The translations under genes and the position numbers were made by a program. Of a stretch of DNA of 64,000 bases, positions 1 to 12,170 are shown one piece after another. Numbering within the stretch: position 1 is the stretch's first letter; each line of letters starts with the position of its first letter. Under the pieces are notes generated by a model, which had not been told where the DNA came from, did not search any database, and was given only the letters and a program-made list of their open reading frames with translations. The stretch is from Craspedostauros australis (taxonomy: Eukaryota > Bacillariophyta > Bacillariophyceae > Mastogloiales > Achnanthaceae), in the NCBI GenBank assembly GCA_026770025.1, contig JAMXDE010000048.1, positions 186,001 to 250,000 of the forward strand, read 5' to 3'.

Positions 1-2559
1 GTCATCGAATTTGGGTGGCGCGCCGGAGGCGTCGGACAGCGAGCCATCGTGCGTGTCCGCAGTGTAGGCCGTGCGCAATTCATCGGGAGAGTCCTTGGCA
101 CTTGCGCTACCATCTGCGAGGAGGGCGCCGATGCCATGGAGGTAGCTGGCGGCGAGGGAGAGGTAGAAGCAGGAGTTGTGGATGAGCTCCTCTTCTTCGT
201 TGTGGTTTGTAGATCCGGCATCGTAGGCCATGAGGTACAGGACGTTGTGCAGGATGTCGCCCTGCGTGTCGAGCGTGTCGTTGAGGTTGGTGCCGTGGCT
301 GGTGAAGAGCTCCTCCACGAGCCTGCGATGATCCTGCAGCTCCGAATCCCAATGGGACGTGCTCTTGAGCGCGAGCTTGTCCGGCATGGTGGCCGGATCG
401 TTCCAGTTGCTGTTGCCGTTGGACTTGCTGGTGGCGGATGCGGCCTCGGCCTGTTCCGCAATCTGGGCAAGCAACGTGCGGTAGGCCTTGGCGATGTTGA
501 AGAATGTGTCTGCTGACCCACCCTTGTCGGGATGGTGCACGCGCGCCAGCTTGCGGTACGCTGCCTTGCATTCCTCCAACGTGGGGAAGGTGTGGGATTT
601 CGTGGGCAGACCCAAGATCTCCTGAGGCGACTTTCCAGTTCGGCCGTTGGCCCCTGTGTTGGACTTTCCTGGTGCCGATGCCGCTGGATACCTTGAGCCG
701 GTGCTGGCATTGTGAGTGGCAGACTGCCTCGATGCGGAACCGGACATCCACGGAGCTTGGGTAGAACCGGGACGTCGCACCACCAACGCACAATCCAACA
801 GCGACAGCTCCATGGCCCGTTTCAAGGCCTCCTCTTCGCACTGCTCCGGATGGGATTGGGCAAGGTAGGAGAAGGTCTGGTTGATGGAGTGATTCATCTG
901 CATCTGCTCCGCCTCGTTGTTGTCCCTGCGATGCTTCATGCGTGGTTTTTGCCAGCCTTGGAACCATCTCCTCGGCTGTTGGTCGCCGCCAGCATTGTTG
1001 CGGTTGCTGGCATTATTGCGGCTGCTGGCATTGCGTTTGTTGCTGTTGTTGGTGTGATTATTGTTGTTGGATGGAAGTCCGATGCCGAATAGGGAGGTCG
1101 GAAGACGCGCCTGCTTGTGCCCTTGTTCGTAGACAGCAGTAGGTTCCATCGGCATGGACACTGGCATGGGAGAGATCGCGGCAGACATGGCAGACTCCGC
1201 GAAGGACGATCGTTGCATATTGAGAGACGATGCCGCATGTGTTGTTGTTGTTGTTGTCGGCGGTGGTGGCATGAAGGTGCGAAAGACGGCCGGAACATGC
1301 TTCGACACATCGATCTCCGACCAATGCTGTCCAACACGCAGACACGCCACGGCTTCCAACCACGTGCCGGCATCGAGGATCGGAACCTGATTCGATTCGG
1401 CCTGCGCCCAGGTCGTTTGAAGGTGCAGCGAGGAGTAGGTGTTGCGGACCGTCGGATCATTGGTGACGGGCGGTGGCCACACGGCGTGCGTGGCGTCGTT
1501 CAATGAATTGGCGACGGATCCGCCAAGCGAGGAGATGAAGGACGCGACATCATGCCCCACCTTGTCATGCGATAGCTTCTCGATGTAGGACACCTCGATG
1601 TGATCCGCGGCGTTGTCGATCTCCACAATCTCCGAATTCAGGTTGTTGGTGTGGGTGCTGCCGGCAAGGTCCTGTTCGCTGTAGACCGGGAGGACGTATA
1701 TCTTGGCACCCTGCAGCGGGTCTGTCGGCATGTCATCGCCGTCGTCCGCGACGAAGGAACGGTTGCCTCGGTTCAACATTTGCAATTGTAGGTTTCGCTC
1801 CGCGGCAGCTCTGCGTTCGAGGGCACGTTTCTGCTTCCTCTTGGAGTTTCGCTTCTTATTTTTCTTGTTCTTTGGCTTGCCGCCGTTGCCGTTGTTGCCT
1901 GTGTCGCTGGCGGCACTGCTGGTGGTGTGGTTGCTTTGACTGTCGAGGTAGCTTCCGTCGCTCCTTCTGGAGTTGTCAAGAAGGGGAGTAGCAATGGTAT
2001 TCAACACGGGTTCCGATGCCATCCGCGCTGGAGCCGTTCTGATGGAATCGAAGTCAGCAGACTTGCTCTTGGCCTTTCTCCTTGTGCTTCCCTTGCTTGT
2101 ATTGCCGTTGCCTGTATTGCTGGCAGCGTTGTTGTCGTTGCCGTTGCTGTTGCTGTTGCTGTTGCGACGGACTCTGCCTTTGCTTTTACTCCTCCTCCTG
2201 GTTCTGGTGCTCGAACTGACGTGGTCGCTGCTTCCAAGGTCACCCCTCCTTTTGATTCTGCCGCTGCCGCTTCCTTTGCTCCTGCTTTTGCTCCTCGTTC
2301 TGGTGAGACTCTTGCTTCTGGACTTGCCGCTGCTCTGAGTCTCGCTGTCTGTCGGAGCTTGCAGCGATTGCTCTTTGTCCTGTTTGCCTTCTTTGCTGCT
2401 TGTGGTCGGCTTGCGCGGAGATCGTCCTCTTCGTTCGACTCCTTCGTACGTTGCTTGAGGTGCTCCCAGCTGATCCTGATGTTCTTCCTGTTGTTGTTGC
2501 TGCTGTTGCTTGGCAGATCGTTTGTGCGGACGCAATCGCGACAGGAATGAGAGTTTCAT
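1..2559 (-). CDS. J-domain (DnaJ-type) co-chaperone, C-terminus outside the window
   Basis: One uninterrupted frame runs leftward from an ATG at 2557-2559 to the window edge (853 codons seen). Residues 1 to ~640 are low-complexity: a poly-Gln stretch near residue 20, Ser/Arg/Lys-rich repeats, and Asn-rich segments near residues 490-520. A J-domain follows at about residues 641-700, with the diagnostic HPD at 676-678 in the context VHHPDKGG. J-proteins stimulate the ATPase of Hsp70, and the HPD is needed for that contact. The rest seen (700-853) is mostly helical and acidic, with no zinc-finger or DnaJ C-terminal domain visible, so this is a class C J-protein. The client is unknown. No intron is needed in the visible part. 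Confidence 0.85.
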   Translation of the reverse strand, partial: MKLSFLSRLRPHKRSAKQQQQQQQEEHQDQLGAPQATYEGVERRGRSPRKPTTSSKEGKQDKEQSLQAPTDSETQSSGKSRSKSLTRTRSKSRSKGSGSGRIKRRGDLGSSDHVSSSTRTRRRSKSKGRVRRNSNSNSNGNDNNAASNTGNGNTSKGSTRRKAKSKSADFDSIRTAPARMASEPVLNTIATPLLDNSRRSDGSYLDSQSNHTTSSAASDTGNNGNGGKPKNKKNKKRNSKRKQKRALERRAAAERNLQLQMLNRGNRSFVADDGDDMPTDPLQGAKIYVLPVYSEQDLAGSTHTNNLNSEIVEIDNAADHIEVSYIEKLSHDKVGHDVASFISSLGGSVANSLNDATHAVWPPPVTNDPTVRNTYSSLHLQTTWAQAESNQVPILDAGTWLEAVACLRVGQHWSEIDVSKHVPAVFRTFMPPPPTTTTTTHAASSLNMQRSSFAESAMSAAISPMPVSMPMEPTAVYEQGHKQARLPTSLFGIGLPSNNNNHTNNSNKRNASSRNNASNRNNAGGDQQPRRWFQGWQKPRMKHRRDNNEAEQMQMNHSINQTFSYLAQSHPEQCEEEALKRAMELSLLDCALVVRRPGSTQAPWMSGSASRQSATHNASTGSRYPAASAPGKSNTGANGRTGKSPQEILGLPTKSHTFPTLEECKAAYRKLARVHHPDKGGSADTFFNIAKAYRTLLAQIAEQAEAASATSKSNGNSNWNDPATMPDKLALKSTSHWDSELQDHRRLVEELFTSHGTNLNDTLDTQGDILHNVLYLMAYDAGSTNHNEEEELIHNSCFYLSLAASYLHGIGALLADGSASAKDSPDELRTAYTADTHDGSLSDASGAPPKFDD

Positions 2560-4695
2560 GAGGTCCTCACTTCACCACTCTCCTTTTCGTTCATGGAGTT
2601 GATTGCAATGAGAACGATGAGAACGATGGGTGGGGTGCGATGGGCACAAAGGATGTGATTGGTGCAATTGATGCAATTGACTTTCTCAAACCTTCTGTTG
2701 GTGCTTCTTTGGGTCGTGCGGTTGGTTCTTGCTTCAGCGCCTCCGCGATCAAGACCTCAAATGAAGTCGAAACAGCTCCTCGCTTCCTGTGTCATCCAAG
2801 ATACGAGAGAGTGGAGGGGATCGTATTGGTACCAACACGAAGAGCACTGCGATAAGGTGGAGAGTAGTCGTGTGATATCTTCCAAGAGAGGGGTGCGAGT
2901 ATGATGTGAGCCCCTTCGTGTGTCCCAAGCAAGAAGGTTACATGCGCAAGAATCTCTGTTCTTGGTGTCGTGCTTTGATTGAAATCGCTGGATTCTGTTC
3001 TCGTTCCCATTCTCGTTGTTCGCACAGCACCTTCTTCCATGTTGTTTCTTTGGTCACATCACGTCATGCCTTGACAGATCACGCACCCCACGCGAATGGC
3101 AGCGATCGCAACCGTTGAATTTGGTCGCGCAGTTCGTGTCTCGCCTCTCTGCGTGATTGGGTCGTGACTGGGATGTCACTTCAGTCAGACACAATTCCCA
3201 TTCAATCCCGGGTATGCTCATTCTTCAATCACGGATTTGTGTCATCGCCAAAGAATGAACACGAGCTCCTCTATCGACCTCGCGAATCGATCATGTCATA
3301 AAGAAACTAATCGAGCTCTTTTTGGCTTCCACGGTACACGTTTGGACGGGAACAACCACAATTATCAAACGTCCAACGCAACGGACATGGCGAACGAATG
3401 TTCGAATTCATGGCGATGTCTGTTGGTTCAACTCCTCCTTCTTTTCCGCGGTACTCGTCGTTCGCGTTTGGAGATTCGCGGAGGCGTATCAATGAAAACA
3501 ACATCAAGCGAAACAGGCAGCGAGAAAATGAGCGACTCGATGCGCTGCGACGTTGGCCACGTTCGCAACTGCAACATCTCATCACTTTCTTCACACCTTC
3601 TTCACTTGCGGCGGTGACGTTGCTGTTGCTGTTGAAGGTGAAGGGTGGCGTGAGTTGTGGTGCTGGTTGTGACTGTTGTGATTCTTCTGCTTGCCCGTGG
3701 CAACATCATTCCGATCTGCGCGTCTCGCTGCGTGTGACTCTGTGGCTGTCCGCGTCCACGTTTTCGTTTCGAAGATGTGGAACCGCAACACTGGTGCGAG
3801 CAGCAACGAGAGCGCCCGGCTCTGCTATCATACATCTAATCATCAGTATGGGTGGAAGAGGAGGTTCGTGGGAATGCATGTGTGCGGCAAGGGCTTGTTC
3901 CCTCTCTCCACTCTCTCTCTCTCTCTCTCTCTCAGCGCTTGTCCCACCAATTCTGTATTCGAAAGTGTCAGACTATTGCGAGCAAACGAACATGTCACGA
4001 GTACTCCATTGCATCGCGCATGCGAGAAACAGAACCACGAGCGACACTGAGTGCGCATGACAGGAATGACGAACGGTGATGCCGATGACGACGATCGAGG
4101 GATGAGTGAATCCATGGAACCAATTGATGACGTGTGTGCGAACAATTCCATGGTTCATGAGTTCGTGTTGTTTGCCAGCCTTGACGTTGATGTTGTCATC
4201 CATCGAAGACATGTCATGATCATGGTCCAAGTGATTCCGCCATTGCGCTGTCCGTGAGGATGGTATGGTTGCGCCTTTCCATGTATGCAGTACTCCAGCT
4301 GCAGCTTCTTTTTCTTCTTCTTCTTCTTCTTCTGCTGTTGCCAAGGTGACGTGTGTCGTGTTTCATGTGAGTACACTTCGATGCAAGCCAATCTGCCCTT
4401 GCTCTGAAGCGAAGTCGATGTTTCGTTGTCCGTGGGGCTTGGCATGGCTTGTGTGCTCGCATGGGTGCATTGGCGTGTCTTTGGTTGTGTATTTGCATTT
4501 GGTGGCAGAGAGTAGGTTTGCTCGTTCATGTGAAGATTCATGTGGAGCATCCTTGATGAGAAGTTTGCAACAGCATGGACTTCAACGTTCGCTTCATCGT
4601 GTGATGATGCCATCCGTTAATTCTGCTTCACTCCGGTCTGTTTCCGCGAAGGGAGGAGCTTGTGCTGCCACCAATGTGTATCAACACCGACACCA
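2560..4695. other. Gene-poor interval with microsatellites
   Basis: Upstream region of the J-domain gene. Only short, biased reading frames occur on either strand. It contains (CT)n at 3911-3933 and (TTC)n at 4311-4332. A minus-strand frame starting ATG at 4613 could be a stray exon of the neighbouring 4.7-6.1 kb locus, but I cannot support it. Confidence 0.5.
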
Positions 4696-6082
<1,387 letters not shown>

Positions 6083-7852
6083 ACATACGTATGCATGTGC
6101 AGTTGGGATTCATCCTCCTCAGACCACGAGACTTACGTTCCACAAGTTGCACGCACATTCCATGTGCATGTAGGTGTCTGGATGATAGAGTTGTGTCCTT
6201 GGGGCATACCATTTATGGTTGTATCATCAAGCACGATTGCGCTCCGACAAGAGAGAAACCAATCCTATTTCTCATTCCTGCCTCTCTCGTGCAATCGGCC
6301 CGTCTCTTGGCGTGGGTGCAATACCAGGGAGCCAAGTACGACAGAGCATTCCACTCTCCTCAGAGGTGGCCACTTTGTTCATCGAGGTTCCATCATCACC
6401 CCCAAGAATCGTGCCATCTGTCATCTTTCCGCAATGGGAACGAAGAAGGCGCAACTCCAACTTTCTCGCTCCATCGCCACAAATGGTGGATGTTGCCACT
6501 GACAACACACACACCACGCACAGTAGCAGCAGCAACAACAACAACAACAACAACAACATAGAAACAGAAGGAATGTGCGTCACTGGCACGGAACGTCTTC
6601 TGTGGGCGTTTGCAAGTTTGACAACCCGAGCAACTCGATCATTGTTCGCGTTGTTCTGTGCGCTTTGTCTCCTTCCCCCTCCTTCCTTCCTGCTTCCTTG
6701 CCAGTCGGTTGCTGACTCCATCTGCTTCTCAACAAAAAATTACCATGGCTGATGATTGGGAGGTACTCGACATGTCAGGAGGGTTGTCACAAAGCAGATG
6801 GGGCTGATGTTTCGAAGGCCTACAATTGTGAGGGGCTTTACGTGAACGTTGGACGCTTCCAACGCAAACCCAGAGTGAAACGTCGCCAGCGATATCCTCC
6901 GTCCCTATGTACCACAACAAACCAAACTTATGCAAGACCAGCCTGCCCAACCTTTTCGCATCCTCTCACTCCAACCACGTGCGGGAGGGGCCTTTTCGTA
7001 CTTTCCGCCACAACATTCCATCCAGTTTGGAGCAAAAAAGGAGAGAGCGGGTGGGCAAGCTATTCGAGCGCACCATTTGTATTATGATTCATTGTGATCG
7101 CAATGACGAACCAGCAACATCAGAGTGCTGCACAGGGCAACACAGAGCTCCTCAAAACAGCACAGTGAAGCACAGAAAGAGAGAGAGGAGGCAGCATACC
7201 ACAGGCCACACCCGTCCTTGGTTACATACGCCACCTCACTTCGCAAGTTGTTGCCTTGCTTTTTGTCGAGGGACCTACCATACCTGTTGTGTTGGTTCTG
7301 CATCATTGGTGCGGTGTTGGTGCTCGTCGTGGACAGTGCAGTGCTGATGTGAGTTCCATTCCCTCTCCTGGGCCTCCTCTCTCAAGTTGAACTTGGTGTT
7401 GGTACCATCCACTTTGGGAGTCTGCTCTGGCTGTGGTCTTTGTGGCTTCGCTGTTTTCTTGTTGCTCTGCACACCCCCTCCCATTTCCGATATCGCCATC
7501 GCTTCTCTTTGTTCTCTGCACAGAGGATCCCTCTCCAGTACACTATGCCTGTGAGCCACAAGGAGGATGAAGCAGCAGTTCTTGAACTATTGCAATACTC
7601 CAAGAGGGGAGCGAAACGCCAAGATCCGGCTGGGCCACAGAAGGTGGCGATAGTGATCATGGTGCCCTTTCTGTGAGATGGAAAGAGACAAAGCATAGTT
7701 GAATAGTACTCCTCTGTTTGTACAAGCTTTCTGTGGAACATGGGCTGGGACTGTACTTAATAGTAAAGGGTTATATTGGAAGCTGCGGTAAACTATGTTC
7801 CTGTTATTCTCAATACCTCTTCCTGAGTGCCACTGGCTCGCGAACATGTCAT
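6083..7852. other. Gene-poor interval
   Basis: No gene can be supported. A (CAG/CAA)n tract lies near 6526-6557. A minus-strand segment around 7275-7530 reads as a plausible charged protein end (EEAQEREWNSHQHC) behind an acceptor-like pyrimidine tract, but nothing upstream joins to it. Confidence 0.45.
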
Positions 7853-8368
7853 CAACAGACTCCTTGTTGTCTGCACGATGTCGCAATACTGTGTCATCAT
7901 ATGACGCCATTTCTCTGAGTTGCTCAAGGAGATACCTCCATCTCAGTATCAGACCTTTGTCCATTTTTACTTTCTGTTCGTGGTGATCATGTGGGTCGAT
8001 GCGAGCCTTGGGCATAGACAAAGGTGTAGCTCGTCATGGTCTACAAGTCATCACTTTTGGGAGTGCCCTGCTGTGTATCATGATCGCAACTACAGCATTT
8101 TAATCTGCGCTGCATCAGGATGCAGGAATACCTACTGCCACTATCAAGGTGCTCTCAATCTTACAGGGCTTGCCACATTCCAGTTGCATTCGCCCAACGC
8201 TCTTGTATGCATAAATTAGTGAAGGCTGTGCGTTGCATGCTGGAATTTGCTCGTTTTGTTTTGACATGTTGTTATCAATGTCTCTGTGATGCACCTTGCC
8301 AATTCCTCAGTGTGTAGCTTTGAATGAGACCCCTTCATGTATGTGTTGTCACAAGTGTCATCTAGACA

Positions 8369-9133
8369 ATGGAATCAACAGAACGCAAAAAGAAGAAACA
8401 CTTATCTACAGACCAACAGATTCAGATCTTGGTGACGCTGTTGCTGTTGCAAGTTGACAGCCGTTGCAAGGGCAGGGTGCTCGATCATCTGGCAGCACGC
8501 TACAACGTTCATCGCACCACAATCCAGAGAATCATGATCAATGTTAGAAAGGCTGTGGCCAGCAACTTCCAATCATCTTGGAGCTTGCTGCCACAGTATC
8601 ATGCATGTCATGGTGTGCGCAAATGGGACAGAGAGGACCTGAAAGAACGTCTATGACATCTTAACCGCAATGACGCTGCAACCCTTTGTACAGCTGCTGC
8701 TGCCCTTGGCGTGCTGCCAACTATGCTACACGAAATGCGAATCGCAACAAAGCACTGCATCAAAAACATATTCGGACTCTTGGAGAAGCACAAGGCCGAT
8801 AGCCTTCGCTTCTGTATCAATCACATGGCTGATGATGGGTTGCTCCAGAGCTTGGATGATATTGTCTACTTGAATGAGAAGTGGTTCTTTGTTCACTTAA
8901 CCTCATGTGAGCGATGGTGCGTTGTGGGTGAAGACCCTCCGGCCCGATACGGAAACACAGCAACGACTACAATCCAAGAGATGGTCTTTCTTGCACCGGT
9001 GCTGAAGTTGCAGCATACAAGGACAAAGAAAATGATATCGCAATCCACAAGTGGCATGCAGGACCATGATAGGTACAGTAGACAGCAGCACAACAATGTT
9101 AGTGGAACATCTGCTTCACATGTGGCTTACTGA
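8369..9133 (+). pseudogene. Tc1/mariner-type transposase remnant, copy A
   Basis: An N-terminal helix-turn-helix region (8369-8653; HLAARYNVHRTTIQRIM) is followed in the same frame by a segment typical of mariner transposases of plants and stramenopiles. That segment includes LNEKWFF and a stretch corresponding to the usual '..E..P.R....I..VMFLA.V'. A TGA at 8654-8656 interrupts the frame. The first catalytic Asp, normally HIDEKWF, is Asn here. The frame ends near residue 254, before the second and third catalytic Asp, where family members usually run well past 300 residues. It is a dead relic. No terminal inverted repeats were found around it. Confidence 0.75.
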
Positions 9134-9562
9134 TGAATTGGATGGAGGAAAATGAAGTGTGATGAATTGCAAGAGTATGCGGACAAGTACTGGACCACAG
9201 ACACGGGCATTGGCGCAACCGCGAGTACGAATGTGTGGAGGAGCAGAGGGGAGAGCAAGGGAGCAACAACTAGCAGGCTCTGCATGACGAAGCATGAGGA
9301 GACAACGAGGATGGCACGAGCAGGAAGCAGATGCCAACATGGATACCATCAACAATTATAGTATGGTGCAGAGTGATGCATTGTCTTTCAGTTGAGTCTG
9401 TCAAAGGTAGGAGTGCACGATGAGCAGCACGCTGTGTGTATTGACACGTCTATGTATTGTAGTCTACTTCGTCATATGAACACGCATAGGAGAATAGTGG
9501 AGAACCCGATTCACTATTGAAGATAGACTGACTGTGTGGGATGAGTTGGATGCTCTATATGA

Positions 9563-10216
9563 ATGATATCACATCGAATCTGCAGTATCATACCAATGTA
9601 CTCAGTATATGGCATGCACATCAGAGCTCGAAGAGAGTTCAGAGCTCGCGCACGTGTCACCCTACGTCATCATGTCCAAGAACGTGACAACCTATCAGGC
9701 TTGTTGGGAACGTCATTCCGAGGGGCTCTTTCTAAAATTGCCGCGGCTCCCACGACGCTGAACAGCAGGCAAACGAACTGCGAGGTGGGCAAGGTGCAAC
9801 AAGCTCGTGCGAACGGAGGAGTTGAGCACAGCTCCTGTTGCCACACTCGGCTGCTCTGCTATGATTCCATTGCATCCACGACCAACTGGGAGGGCCGCAA
9901 GATCCGCATCATTCATGTTCCCAATTGCCGACTCGTACTTGCATTCGCAGACATAAAAGGCTCGCGCAGCTGCAGCTGCTCCAGATCCTCCATCTGTCGG
10001 GGCTGGGCAAAAGGAGGTTCGTGTGAGTGGGTGTGCGCGCCAACGGCAATGACATCTCTCTCACGGGGGTATAATAGCTCGCCAGAGATCTTGTGTGGCG
10101 AAGCTCCTGCCGTCCGAGTGGCTTCGCAGGACAATACCTTGCAATGCCCCACCAAGGACCAATGCAGGAGCTTGCAGATCATGGGAAAGTTTGTACGTGC
10201 GTACGCGTACGAGTAG
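9563..10216 (+). CDS. Unidentified 217-codon ORF of the duplicated unit, copy A
   Basis: ATG-started frame with exactly the same length in both copies of the unit (the other is 27636-28289), differing by about a dozen residues. It is Cys- and Arg-rich with no recognised domain. The opposite strand is also largely open in copy B, so the strand is uncertain. Equal length across a diverged duplication is mild support only; it may be chance conservation of recently copied DNA. Confidence 0.2.
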   Translation: MISHRICSIIPMYSVYGMHIRARREFRARARVTLRHHVQERDNLSGLLGTSFRGALSKIAAAPTTLNSRQTNCEVGKVQQARANGGVEHSSCCHTRLLCYDSIASTTNWEGRKIRIIHVPNCRLVLAFADIKGSRSCSCSRSSICRGWAKGGSCEWVCAPTAMTSLSRGYNSSPEILCGEAPAVRVASQDNTLQCPTKDQCRSLQIMGKFVRAYAYE

Positions 10217-11021
10217 AGCATGACGCAACCAGGGGCGAAGTGCGTCCGACTGCATAGAGCATACGACTAGTATAGTAGATCGCAAGAATGCGAGTATTCG
10301 CAAGACTCTTTGTCGCTCAGTCATCTTTATCATCGCAAAAAGTAGGTCGCCATTGCTGGCATCGTCACCGGTGCTCATCCAGTTGTTGGTGTTATTCGTG
10401 TTAGGGAAGTTGCCGCATTGGATCACTTTACGGATAAAGTGCTCCACTTTACCGAGGAGAGACAGAGAGAGCGGAAAGGATGTGACTCCGCGTGACGAAC
10501 GCCGCATCGATTGTTTGTGTCAATGGATGTAAATGGTTGGAAGGAACCGGCCTCTTTGGAATGATTGATCAGCCGAGGTGCCAGTCATTGTATCAATCAG
10601 TCAATGAAGGAATGGATCGATCGATCCAGCGTGTGACAACCGTTCGCTTCGTTGCAGGACGTCATCGCAGTTTACTGTGCGTGTGCAGCTATGTATGGCA
10701 TTTATCATCTTTACTGTAGGTCATATGGTACAAGGGTCATGTCTATGTCTTTCTCTCTCTCTATTTCCAAGTGCCCCTGTTGTCGTGCTGTCGTTGCTGC
10801 TGTAGATATGTAAGAATGGTATGACATGCTACCATGTGCGCCGTTGCGGATTATCTTGGTGCTCTCACCTGTGGCCCCCAACTGCTGCATCCGTGGTGGC
10901 AAGCACGTGTTTGGGTATGATACAGTGGACGTTGGCAGGCGTTGTGTCGCGCTGAGAGCCATGTCAGGGATAGCTCTGCTCTGCCTTGTCCGTAGTTGTC
11001 TCTCTCTCTCTCTCTTCGCTC

Positions 11022-11735
11022 TTAGAAGAGGTCAAAGGTAGGTATGCTGTCGTACACCTGCTCTCTAGTGATGTCCATGATAGAGATGGGAGAGACAGGG
11101 TCTTCCTTGAGGAATGGGAGCAGCAGCCCCAACCGACGCAGAGGAAGGACGGCGCCGCTGCGTCAGAACTTCGAAAGACAGGCCGGCAGGTTGGTGTTGC
11201 TGCTGCCAGCTGGGGTGTCCGGGAGGTCTGGGATGACGAACTTGCTTGCGAGAGGGCGGACGATCACATTCTCCAACTGCTGTCTCCACGAGGGGAAGCT
11301 GCTGATGCTCTGTTGGCTGCAGCTCACATCGTCAGCCCCAGTGTGGTGGACCTTGACTCTCTTCCAGCTCCTCTTGCGTGGTGGTGGTGGAGGCGAGAGC
11401 ATGGAGCGCTTCGTTGTCATCTTGGTTGTGCTCTGGCTTTGCTCGTTGATGTGCGCATTTCTCTGTGTGTTTGTGCATGTGTCGTGTGCTGGGAGGTTCA
11501 TTTGTCTTGTGGACAGTGGCATCGTTGGTTCGCCGACTGTCGATGTGCTGGTGTTCGTTGACTCCTCTGTTCTTGTGAGTGCAGACAGGATTGCTGCTGT
11601 TGCTTTCTAGTTTGAGATCGCTCTGTCCTGCGGTTGATTTCTGATGTCCATGTCGCTCTTCTTTGGTTGGATTGCTTGGCTCATCATTGTCATTGTTGCG
11701 ACGCTTGGTCTTGTTGATGTTGGTGTTGGTGTCAT
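11022..11735 (-). pseudogene. Unit ORF2, copy A, interrupted (IPDLxDxP protein)
   Basis: Counterpart of the intact 236-codon frame at 29090-29800. Here the frame carries TAG at 11607-11609 (GAG in copy B) and TGA at 11163-11165 (CGA in copy B, a CpG transition). Length differences between the copies are multiples of three. The protein has a Pro-Lys-Arg segment (PPPPPRKRSWKR) and the motif VIPDLPDTPA. Function is unknown. Confidence 0.4.
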
Positions 11736-11975
11736 GATGATAACTTTTGTCGTGTTTGGCTCTTTGGTACTTTGGTGCTTTGGCATGCTGACTTTCGGTT
11801 TTATGATGTCATACCTGTTGGGTTTCGGTTTGTGATCGCGTTCTGTGCTCAGGTACAACCACTACCATCTCCTACCAGTACGTATACACAGCGTTTCATT
11901 GTTGCCACCACTAACACAAGCCGTCTCGACAAATTGGCGTTGGGTTTTTCGTCATCTCTCGTTCTGCCCGGAAAG

Positions 11976-11979
11976 CGTG
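11976..11979. repeat. Target-site duplication (CGTG), left
   Basis: CGTG at 11976-11979 is repeated at 17982-17985 and occurs once at the empty site 30037-30040 in copy B. Shared bases leave the cut ambiguous: 2 bp (GT, ends GGGAAG) and 4 bp (CGTG, ends GGAAG) both give symmetrical termini, and up to 5 bp (CGTGG) are duplicated. Confidence 0.85.
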
Positions 11980-12009
11980 GGAAGCGCGGTAAATACGTTA
12001 TAGGCGTCG
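11980..12009 (+). repeat. Transposon terminal inverted repeat, left
   Basis: Begins GGAAGCGCGGTAAATACG. It matches the inverted right end (17952-17981) at 23 of 30 positions; the 14 outermost bases differ at one site. Confidence 0.85.
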
Positions 12010-12170
12010 TTTTCCTATGGGACTCCATCAGTAGTCCAAGTAGTCCGTGTCGGACACGTCGATTGTCTAGAAGGTACTACCATAGTCATCCCATCAGCAT
12101 TGTTTGATCACGGCTAATCCATGTATTCGCTAAATGTGTTATTGTTGTTTGTGTGTGTTTTGGGGGTCAT

